This document shows, piece after piece, positions 47,001 through 58,300 of a DNA stretch of 64,000 bases. Within the stretch, counting starts at the first letter, position 1. Each line of letters starts with the position of its first letter. The stretch comes from Neodiprion pinetum (taxonomy: Eukaryota > Arthropoda > Insecta > Hymenoptera > Diprionidae). A program made the translations under genes and the position numbers. The stretch spans positions 32,851,089-32,915,088 of the forward strand of contig NC_060232.1 of NCBI RefSeq assembly GCF_021155775.2, written 5' to 3'. Below the pieces are notes generated by a model. The model ran no database searches and was not told the DNA's origin. It was given only the letters and a program-made list of their open reading frames with translations.

Positions 47001-49027
47001 ATCGGCATCAAAATTATGTATCTATGTTTACGGTATATGATGTCATGGAACTTCTCTTCATTGAGACTCTTGAAAATCACGAGTTTGACAACGGGATCGC
47101 TGGCGTAGTACCTTTTCTGGAAATGCTCACCACTCCGGTCGTCGTTACAAATATCGACGATAGTGAAGAACCGGATATCCAAGGATTGTACACCAATAGC
47201 ACGATTGTTGAACGAAATGGAACTCAGATAGGAATAATCGGAGTAATACTCTCGACAACTAACGTGAGCATCCAAACTCCCAACTATTGTTTCAGGTCCC
47301 TCACTTTGAGTCTTGAAGGTTTTCTTTTAATGAACTGTTGTGATATCTGCGAGGACCTTTTAGAAACATTGTGTACACTTTCACCATTTCGGTTAATAAG
47401 CATTTGGCAGTGACAGTTTTCTAGAGACACTCGCCTTCTTTTAAGACGGTCCCTTCCAAGATGCATGACTCTTCACTAGAATTTGTCCATCCGTAGACTG
47501 TCGCAAGCACGGAGAAGCTGGCTCTTTGGGATGAAATTGAGACCGTGAATGATGAAGCGCCGAGACTAAAGGCACAGGGGATTGAAATCATCATTGTTCT
47601 AAGTCACTGCGGTCTGGATATGGACAGAGAATTAGCTGCTAATTGTCCAAACGTTGACCTCATTGTCGGTGGCCACTCTCACACTTTTCTCTACTCAGGT
47701 GCGATATACGTAATTAATTTTTGAGACTGACGCACATAATATGTCACCTCATTGCTAAAACTGTCACGATTTCAGGAACTTCGCCGAGTTCCGACGTTGC
47801 CGAGGATGAGTATCCGGTCGTGGTGGTCCAGGAAGACACTCAAAGGACGGTACTCATCGTTCAGGCTTATGCTTATACCAAGTAGGGTTATTTGTCAAAA
47901 CTTATCCGTATCTTAAGCCCATTAGGACTTGATTAGTAGCAACAACCGAGATCATTGACAATTTCAGATACCTGGGTAACATCAGCGTTTGGTTCGACGC
48001 TGATGGTGAAGTCTACGACTGGGAAGGGAATCCTATTCTACGCGACAGCTCCATCGAAGAAGGTAGGCTCGTTCATCTCTCCATTCATTGTTCCGGTCAT
48101 AATAAGAGTGGGGGTGATCTTCAAGCTCACGATTGTTGCTACAGATCCTGACGTACTGGCTGCCCTAGTACCGTGGCAAGTGGCGGTTGACGAGTTGGGC
48201 GACACAACGGTTGGAACGACCAAGGTCCGACTTTACAACAATTGCAGATACGGACTTAATCACCGACACCATGGTTGATGCTGTGAGTAAGCCACTGTAA
48301 TTAGGAAAATTACTCATTATATTTGACTAGTCGAAATGGCAGATTTTACTCTCTCATGACGTTAATAGTACGTAGGTTTAGCTGAGAACAGCACTCACTG
48401 GACTTACGCTGCGATAGCTTACATAAACGCTGGAGGGATTCGGAAAACCATAGGAGATACAACCGGCAAAATTACGTATGCTGACGTCGTGGCTAACCAA
48501 CCCTTCAAAAACACTTCGGACGTGGTGGAGCTACAAGGCTCTGATTTGCTCCAGGTAAAATCGCGTCCTTTGGTCGCTGGACATAGATCCCTACGTGAAA
48601 TGCTTAGGGAAGATGAGCCCCATTATTTTGGGGACTGAGGGTCGCATAACCTTGGAAGGGAAGTGGAATGGTTAGACAACAACAAGGACAACTTTTGTCA
48701 TGAAAACACCCACCCCGAGCTGTAACACCATAGCGATCACCCGTGATTTGATCGGAGCACACGAAGTTACTCTTAGGCTTTTGCTAGCATTTTCTGCACT
48801 TCGTATGCTGTGATCCGATCTTCAATAGAGTAATTGATGACGGCGTAGAGTTAAGAATTGGAAACACTTGAACGCAATTTCAATACTCGAATGAACGTAG
48901 ATCGCTTCCCTTTCTTTGAGATTTGATTAAAAGCATGATATGAACGGCACACTTTTTTCCCTTTCTTTACCGACCTTATCGTTTCCATTGATTTTTTTGC
49001 CCGGTTTCACATCGTTGTACAACGTGA
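44031..49027 (+). repeat. segmental duplication unit D
   Basis: Collinear with units B and C from the exon 1 region to about 49027, where similarity to the B 3' flank ends after CATGTACGA. Most divergent of the three, particularly in intron 1 (44700-45560). Confidence 0.85.
44077..48675 (+). pseudogene. decayed third apyrase-like copy (pseudogene D)
   Basis: Exons recognisable against B and C: 44077-44237 (intact exon 1), 45577-45738 (exon 2 without its acceptor and first part), 47066-47263, 47497-47698, 47776-47881, 47968-48062, 48145-48282 (exon 7 with 17 bases lost), 48369-48554, and 48574-48675 (last part of exon 10). A deletion between 48565 and 48573 removed exon 9 and the start of exon 10. 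The exon 7 deletion shifts the frame and destroys the ECNVGN motif. GNHEFD has become ENHEFD. The remaining AG acceptors before the exon 2 remnant do not restore frame. Exon 1 is identical to that of C, so a short secreted peptide could in theory be made, but no active enzyme. Confidence 0.9.
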
Positions 49028-51959
49028 GACTCTTCGTATCATGTACGAATGCAAACGCGCCAAGTTGTGACAGCTCCTGGGACTTGGCATTTCGACATAC
49101 ATTTGAGCTTTACGGTAGCTGGATACGCTCACGGCAGGCTCTTCGGACACGTGATTTGCCATTTTTGATATTGGGTCTCAAAATAGTCATTGCGAGAAAA
49201 AGGTCAGGCTGACTTAAAAGGGCGATATTTTCAAATAACTGTAGTGACGCTATCAAGGAAATTTTTGGGTACAGGAAATTCATTACGAACGCAACTTCTA
49301 TAACGATGTGAATGTGATGGAAATAGTGGAGTATAAAGAGGAAAAGTAGGAGAGAATTTTCGCAACCGGCAAGTTTATTCACTAGTATTATTACTCTGGT
49401 TTTCAGCGAGAGAATTTTACTTTCAAATTGCGAGACTGTTTAAGATAACCGGAGTGACAATACTAATGAACAACTTCCGTAAGAGAAAATTACATGTGGA
49501 CACAAGTCTCATTACAATGTAAGAGTAAGATAAAAAAGAAGAAAAGAAAGAGCAAACGGAGCGAAAGAATTCTCACAATAACTGTAGTTCATAGAAAACA
49601 GCAAATCCAGAATCCCCCTCTTTTTGGAGGAAAGTTTTTCGTTCCGTATTTTGACATCTGAAGAGTCGATTGTACCGCTCGGATATTGCCCGTTTCATTG
49701 TTATAGGAGTGACGCCTGACAATGACACACTTGTGTCGCAAACCTGACAATTCAACAAAAATACAATAACATCGCAAGCGTTTAAGGCTTACAAAACTTC
49801 CGTCAGTTTAATCAGAACTAAAAATAGAGAAGCGATTTGTGTCAAAAAATATCTTTAGCCTCCGGTAGTATAAACAGTCGGTAGTATCCTCCAGTAATTA
49901 GTCATCCGCTACGGAATTTACGCTTCTTGACCAGATAGAAGAACTTAAGTATCAATATTAAACCGTGCTACTTTCTATATTTTTATATACAGATAGATAC
50001 ATGCTGCGCCGATATTGAGGATCAATTTTTATTTACCAGTTCGAAGAACATAAAAATTGCGACTCACGGTCAGTGCTGCTTCATCTACAACATTACTCTT
50101 TGTTCTGTACTGCTGTATTAAGCGCCGACGTAGTGACGATGTAATATCAATTGGTGAACATTTTTGTTGCATAATTGAACAATTCAATTTATTTTGTAAT
50201 AAGAAAATGACTGAAAGTAGTAAATTATTACGAAAATTAGTCTTATCTATAAATTATTAAGATATTTTAATCGTAACTTGAAAAGTTCGTAACCGAAATA
50301 TCTTCGTTCTTAGCGTATAAACTTTTCATATAACGATTAAAATATCTAAGTATTTCATTGTTTGTGATTGTCACTCTGATATGTTTTCCCAGTAAAGTAA
50401 TAAAATAGGTGATTCTGATGACAAAAATTTTAAATTAAACGAATTAATAAGATACGCCAGATTATCTCAGTATTGAACGTTAAAAATAATAATTCTGAAA
50501 GCGATGAATGTAAAAAATGTCTATTTCACTATTCAATTATGTAATAATTCACATTTTTATAACATTATTGAGTAACATAACCCTTTATCTTCACGGTTCA
50601 AGTCAAACTTGAAAATTTTTCGATTTAAAATATAATTTTTAGAGACTGAGAGGGCTGAAAATTAAAAACTGTGAATATCTCACAATGGCAAGAAAACAAG
50701 CTACTACCTCCGTTCTCAGTACTGCAGTATATGTATTATAAAAAATTCTTTTCCTGAAATTCCATGATTCATGGAAAGTAGCTACGCATCACATAGTTAA
50801 TATTGCGTTCAAATACATTCCACTCAATGTGCATGACCAGTTTTGAAGAGTCCGACCGGCGTCACGATATGCACACCACATGATGAACAAATGTGAAACT
50901 GTAACTTCAGCGGATGAAAGATGCAAACGTGAATCTATCGAGTATGATTTACACACCGAAAGTACAAATTTAGCAATTCTCTGTATACAGTAACCGGGCT
51001 TAATATATCGATCACGTGTAAATGTGTATTCCAGGTCACTATACCACAATGAAAAGGGAAAAGTGAACCCTAAGCGAATTGGACAAATCCGATTAAAGTT
51101 GACGCAAACAGATTTTAGGCGAATTGTGTGACGGCCAATTGTGCGAAGCCTCAAATTTCCTCCGTCATTGTTCAGCCGTTTATCATTTACGCATATTCCG
51201 CGTGGCAACTAGAGCAAAATTCTTCTTTATTACTTCAAGTCCGATTAATTAACGATTTCTCGAGCGAGCACATCATTATTAAGAATGTATTTTTTCCAAA
51301 GCGGGAAACGGCTGATGATCGGGTAGGTATATGCTTATCTCACGGTATCTCTAGATCTGGCGGCAGGTGAAGCATTTAAATAATATATCGAACAGGTGAA
51401 CTGGCACCTGTACCACCGACGTACAGGAGTAAAAGTCCTCTCGTTCTGACCGAGTGTATGTATAAGGTACCGGTTATCCTCGCCTTAATACCATTATTGT
51501 TTTCTCCCGTATTCGAATCGCAATTATCGTTTCCTTAAAGATTCTCAACGACAATCACTCGTCAACAGAAACACGAAGCTACTAGCCGCGAGCACTGGAT
51601 AAAAAAATATCAACAAACGATCAGAAATTCGCAATACATATGATAAGACGATACGCGAGATATCTTTACATCCATCTTACAAGAAATAACCCTCTGAAGA
51701 ATGTTGTACCTAAACTTTCTCCACTCGCTGTATTCGAAAAAATGATAATTCGTAATTTCTTTGTAGCTGAAGTACGAGTAACGGTGAGGTGAGCGATGAA
51801 CAGGAGCTCGAATCGAGTCGTCAAAGTCCGAGATGAAAAAACAAGCGATCGATATTCGGTCGATTAAGACGGTGGAAAAGCGAAGAGTAGGCAATCGGAA
51901 TCCGAAAATGATCGCGGCGTTCAACGGCATCCGGGCGAGTAAAAAGCGCGCGGCGATTC
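48676..51959. other. intergenic region right of the apyrase cluster
   Basis: 48676-49027 is the duplicated 3' flank of the apyrase unit. Beyond that no gene or transposon was recognised on either strand. The region is AT-rich; a hairpin at 50260-50347 is the clearest structure. Confidence 0.5.
50260..50347. repeat. imperfect hairpin (28-bp arms)
   Basis: Arm 50260-50287 pairs with 50320-50347 at 24 of 28 positions; the loop is 32 bases. Outer bases continue to pair with gaps. The size suits a small precursor hairpin or a MITE remnant; no mature-miRNA family was recognised. Confidence 0.55.
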
Positions 51960-52740
51960 GAGCTGTGTGACGTCAGAGATCCGAAGGCTGCGATTCGTCG
52001 AGACGTTCGGCTGCGGTGGAAGGGATTTGTCCCTCTTACTTCGTGGGGATTTGGCAGCTGGTTGACCGCTCGAGTGTCATGGCGGCAGACCTGCTGGCGT
52101 CTCGAGGTGCGTTACGGAAAAAGAGAGAGGGAGAAAAAGAGAGAGGCGGCGAGTGTCTCGCATATTCGGAGGGGCTCCCGAGTCCTCACAGTCGAAAGGG
52201 TCGTCTCGGCGTTCAGCCAGATCCAGTCGAGCCGCGGGCGTTGCTGGATGTCGCGTAGAGTCCGAGGAGTCGCGTGAAGTTAGGCGAGGTCGCCTGCGTC
52301 GACGGGTAACGAGAACGAGTAAATAAACAATCGACGAACGGCCGCGCTATCCTCGGTCGAACCGCGCGCCACGAACTAACACACGGCGATAGTTAGTCAC
52401 CTCGGCGATAGGAATTAACTCCGCCGGTTGACACCGCTCACCGTGGATGTGGGATCGATTTGCTTCACGTCAAGTTGGCACGGCTCACCCACACGCGCCG
52501 ATCAAAGTGTGAATTCAGTGCGCTGATCCCCCGGCGTCTCGCCTCCTCATCGAGCACCGTGCAACGTCGCCTTTCAATTCCACTCTTACGATTAGTGACA
52601 ATGTGCTTGTGACGAGAGGCCGAAATTCCGCGGTGGAAAATCAGGGACGGTTTAGCCGTTTGTGATTTGTTCGGGGAAACGAGTGGCCGGTTTAACAGTC
52701 GGGGAAAAAACAAAAGACGTCGGAGAAACGAGAAGACGAT
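51960..52740 (+). promoter_or_regulatory. CpG-rich promoter / 5' leader of the PPxY-protein gene
   Basis: Markedly richer in GC and CpG than flanking DNA, notably 52170-52560. It ends at the candidate start codon at 52741. Short open frames occur on both strands, as expected in GC-rich leader sequence. A long 5' UTR for the downstream gene is the simplest reading. Confidence 0.5.
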
Positions 52741-55283
52741 ATGAGGGATACAAACGATATGATGGACGACGTAATTTGCGAGGTAATTCAAATCCGAGTA
52801 ATTCGGCCATCTGGTACTTTGGATGAGTATCGTGGAAATTTTAACACTCGCCGGCAAAAATCTACGCTTAATCCTTCTACCTTCGGGTTTTCGTACAAGT
52901 ACGCCGTATTATTTATCACACCGCGATGAATTTACCGTTAAACTCCTACACTTTACCAGCTGCTGTGATCTATTGTTTTAATCTTTTTTTTATGCTGTCA
53001 CTCCAGCATTAGCCAGGTTTAAATCAAAGTTGCATTCGTGTACCACGCACTTTGTACAACAGATTGTTCCTTCTTAGTTTAAACGTTAAATCAACGAGAC
53101 TTTCTTGTTTGCTCCGAAAGTTCGGTATGATTTAGAAAATTGTATTATAATTGCAGGTCTAAGAATTTGTCCGCAGTTTTGAGAGTCGCTACAAATTTTC
53201 TCACGTTTATCCCATGGTATCTATAATTCGTGAGATGAATAATTGATGTGTTTAATAGTTTTTACCGCAAAACAGGATTTAGATATCGAAACATTACCGA
53301 GTACTTGGAAAATTCTCTGTCTGAAGGCGATGAATTGAGAATATAGAACAATCCTGATTAACCCACTAATACAGCACATGGGAAGTTACATGAAACGGTT
53401 TTCAACGAATCAGTAGCATTTTGATAGAATCTAAACCGAGCGAGATAATTCCGCCAATTGAAAAGAACTTGTTCTCGGGTTTCTAATTTCCGTGGCATCC
53501 CATGCTCTGACAATTTCGTCATTTTCACACACGTATAAAGAAGAAGATAGATCCCAACTTCACCGATTCTCCAACAAGACGATGAAGAGATTTGGCTGTA
53601 ATCCTCCTCCTCGGAAATAATTAACGGAATTACATGTATGCGAGTCTCATTACAGACAAGGTTCTCTTTTTATCTCAAATTAGGAACAATTACGCTAGAA
53701 ATCAGATTGGCCAATGAATGCATAATAAACCACAAGACACGGTACATACCCCTTCTATTGTCATTCAGAGTTTGAAATTTTGCGGCTAATTTCGCGGACG
53801 ATAGAGTGCGAAGGATTGGCAAGGAAGGCCTTTCAAACCGCTGTTTCGTGCCACTCCGGTTGTTTTAATTGCTGCTACTGCTGAATCGGCGCTCCTCTAT
53901 AATAATTTAACCAAGAACATGGCAACGACCGATTCAAAAAACATCGAGTTCGTTTATTCGAGTCATTTTAGAGTTTGAACAGTTTTGATCTGTGTTATTG
54001 ATTATCCTTCTTCCGTCGTTGTTCAACGATCGATTTCATGAAGTGAAGACATCAACCGACGCGCGACGTATAATGGACATCCTGGGTAAATTCATTCTCC
54101 GCGTATAATGTGCGGTTTTCGACTCGTGCCTGGAGACAGGCAAACAATCTGTCTGCGTATTCGACGTCCGGTAGCGCTAGCCAGAGATGAATGCAAGATT
54201 TTATTCTAAAGCGAGATTCGCAGTTAGACAAGCACGTCGTGCCATTTAAGGAAACCTGTATGAGTTGAACGGCAAATTGAAAGTATGCCATAGAGTCTGA
54301 CAATGAGAATTTTTAATCGTTCTACGGAAAAAGTGATTTGAAAAAGGTTTGCCGAAAGACTGCATTTAGTTTCTGAAAAATTGATTTTTTCACTTTGAAG
54401 AACTAAAATCATGGCGATAATAATCAACAGTCACGCTTTCTCCCCAGCTTTCTCACTCTCTTATCAGTTTGTAATTGCCAATTAGGTGCACTTACTTCAG
54501 TTTTTCAGTTGCACGGAAAAATAGACGAACGACTGTTTTACGGTAAAATTAAATCGATTATCGTAAAGTTCAAAGTTCATCGTTGGTCTGATTTCAATTT
54601 ACAGAGCTCCGGATCTTCGATATAACTTTGTGGTCGGTTTGGAAAATTGACATTTTGAGAGAATGATTTGTAGGAGCTTCGTCTCGACCGAATCTGTATT
54701 TCATCAATTTGTCAAACTCACCTGTTAAATCGTGCTTCTTCGATACCGATTCCAGACCGCGAAATAACGATCAAATAAATTTATATCCCCGGAGTTATAC
54801 GACGAGACGTGGAAAAAAGGATGTAACAACGAGGGAAAGTTTGAGAACGAAATTGACGAAAATTGGAAAGACTCCAGAAACAAGATTTCGACAATACCGG
54901 GCAGAGTTTTATGTCCTATTAAACTTCTCAACCCTTATAATATATTTTCTCTAAGCTGGGAGAAAATTCACGCTGTAATAAAACGGGTGAAAACTTTAGA
55001 AACTCTCTTTCGCCTCGGTGAACTTTTACGTGAAAATTCAATTCCCTCACCTCGGCAATATTCTTTTTACGGGCCCGCCTCTTCTCCCCCCATTTGCCTA
55101 GGGCTCTTCGATAATAGGGGCAAAATTTTGGTAAATTTTTACAACCCGAAACAGAGGCCGTAAAGGTTTACAGCAATATTCTTGCCTGATGCAGCCGCGG
55201 TACGCGAAGCTACTGTAATTTTGCGGATTCAGGGAAAGCGTTTGACAATAAGACAGTAAATAATGTGCCGTAAAATTTTCTGC

Positions 55284-55329
<46 letters not shown>

Positions 55330-58300
55330 GGATTACAGGAACGTGTCGGGCCTCGGCACGGGGTCTCCAAAAACCACATCCTTTCGTAATTTTGGGATTT
55401 AGGGTCTGGCGGGCAGTGGGTCAGTGGGAAAAATTTTTTCAAGGCCTCTTACCTTCCTTACGCCTTGTTGTACAGGATGAGTTTTAGGGGCAACAAATAA
55501 TATATGAAATTGGAAGAAAGTGCGACGACTTTAGTCAGTCGTGAAATTGTTCCTACACCTTCAAATACGCGTAACACTGTAACCTAACCGACGTTCTTCG
55601 ACCCGGAAATTTACCTACTTCTCTTGCCACATCGTAAGTTATTTTTAGTCACGATATATTTCACGCGACCAAATAACGTTTTATCGATTTGTCATCGCGA
55701 ATATTACCTCGGCTTTGGTGAAAATTCTCTCTACGTAACTCGCATACAAACAAAAAAAAAAAAAAATACATCTTTTGTTATTCGTCTATAATTGGATCGT
55801 TTGTTATTTTTGTTTCCACAAGTTTTTCATGCAATGCGAAGAAACAAACTTGAACTCAATTAACGAGAACTGATTTTAATGATTAAGACGAAATTTATAT
55901 ATCCTGAACTGCATCATTGCGTTTTCGATGAACTTTCACTTCAACCGATTCCTGCTATTGAACTACAAAATACTGATCTGTAATTTGTTTCTTGTAAATT
56001 ACGAATAATCCAGCAAAAAGAGAAATAAATAAAATTCAGTGTGTTTTCATATCTTCCTATAAATCATATCATCAAACTTTTCACTTGAGAAATTTAATCT
56101 CGTCCCATTATTCTGTCACCAACATTGAATACTGTAATTATAATATTCCATTGAAAATCGTGATAGAAATACAAATCGTTCAAACGAAGAACAAAAACGT
56201 GCAAATTGCGCAGCACAGGGGAAATTACTTCCAATTAGTACGTGTGTGTACAAGGAAGCATGAATCACCCGTACGCGAACTTGATATAAATATAAACACG
56301 ATGAGGATAAAGTCATGCCTACTGCAAAAATGAGAAAAAACATAGCACTCGTTTGTTAATATTCGAGATTAAATTAACTCCGGCTTTCATCTTCCAGGAC
56401 ACGATGATGGAATGTAGCGGCGCGGACGGCGGAGGCCTGGAGGACCTTGTCAACCTTGCATCGGATATCGCAGACGCAGCCCCAAGTATACGAGGTAATT
56501 GCTTCATGTGCCTCGTGTACCAGCTCAATTATCATTTATAATTGCGTATTATGCTTTGCGAGAGTCGACTGAAATAGAATAAAAAGCTAACGAAACGTGA
56601 GAAAAATAAATAAAAAAATAATTAAAAAATCGATTTCGCCGCAGCATCCGCCTTACCTCGCAAGCCGTACGTGGACGCATGGATGGCAGGGTGGTTCAAG
56701 TCCCGCCGGTTTGCCGTACGAGTCCAATGCGCATACGATTAAACACGATAGTCAGGCTGCAGGCGAACTGCAGGAAAACTCGTTTGTCAACGGGCTTTAT
56801 TAGCTCGCACGTTCAATCTCATAAATTATTTAACTACAGCTATTCACTGCCTTCAACGATCTCTTATTCGCTCCCGCGGCATTCAATACGAGCCTCTGTA
56901 TTATAATACGTGCACACGATGCACGGCGCACATAGTCGAGGTCCAGCGCAATGTTATACCGGTTATGAAATCAATAATTCGTCAATGGCAAATATCCAGC
57001 CGCCCTCCTCCTCTACCTACGTAACACGATGTACATGATTTAGGTAATTAGAGTCGTATAACGCCTGCAGCGCTTCGTTCCTTATACCTACACCGAACAG
57101 TATGTGTACAGGTATACATCATATGTCTATCTGTATGTAACGTGTAGGTCTATGATGTAATGCGTCGCGGTAATTGCATGCGAAATTAATTAACACGTTT
57201 GACCGCGTGTGTTTATACTTGCTCATTAACTCGCTGATGTACGGTACATGTTATTGATTAATTATCGGCGAAACGATACGTGCTTCATCATACGCGAGCT
57301 GCTTGCAGAATCCGTGTATGTAGCTGGGAGTGAAAATTGGCAAATAAACTCAATCAAAATTCGATCTCTTCTTGTTGAGCTCTCTCGCCCCCGTGTCTGA
57401 TATGCCACGTTCTACAATATATTGCTTCGTACAGGCGGTCGGCCATTGTTACCGCAGATTGGATCGGATACATTGAAAATACTCCCTGGGAGTTGGGATG
57501 CTTCTACATCGAGGAATTTGCTGCCCACTCGTTGTAACCATGTTTTGACTCATCCGTTACAGATACGGATTTTTTAAAAAATTTTATTTTACATCAATTT
57601 TCAAGCGATAAGAGACCGCAAAGTGTACGTGATCACTTTTTCCGTAGAACGATTAAAAATTCTCATTGTCAGACTCTATGGCATACGTATAATATTGGAA
57701 CGTTTGTCAATACTATATCCTGGTATCATAATACATGCAGTATAGCGAGAAGAGAGATAAATTTTTTATGAGAACAAAGTTAGCAACGTTACGATTTTTT
57801 TCTGGGTCGCCCTCCAAATCAACTTCAAATACTTCAAAAACAATTCCCTAATTTTTTCAGTTTTTTTATCTCAACCCTAACCCGTGCCTGTAAGAGGGTG
57901 GATTTCCCCATTTTAAATACAAGTGTTTCGGACACATTCTTAGTATATATTTTGTAGTAAGAGTGATAATATTCGAAAAAATCTGTAACTGCGAGGTTTC
58001 ATTGGGCATTAGTGTTAATATGCGAGAAAAAATTCACATTATCATACCATATAATCTCGACAAATTTCACACCCTCGAAATCCGACTTTTTTCCATTTAA
58101 AGGAAGTGCAATTTGTCTAGATTACCCAGTACGATGGTGTGCATTTTTTCTGAGATAGTAGCACTAATGCCCACTAAAACCTCGCAGTTATAGATTTTTT
58201 TGTATGTTATTTCTCTTGCAGTAAGATACATGTACTGAGAATGTGTCCAAAATACGTGTATTTTAAATGAGAACGTCCTCCCTCTTACAGGCACGGGTGA

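Larger units (their letters stand above)
52783..56397 (+). other. intron 1 of the PPxY-protein gene
   Basis: 3.6 kb without other recognisable genes. Holds the left copy of a 55-bp inverted repeat (54283-54337) and a GA microsatellite (55287-55328). Confidence 0.5.

Noticed and set aside
56659..56720. A tRNA-like T-arm string (GGTTCAAGTCCC)
   Set aside because: The flanking bases do not form the T stem, and no D-arm, anticodon arm or acceptor stem is present at the right spacing.
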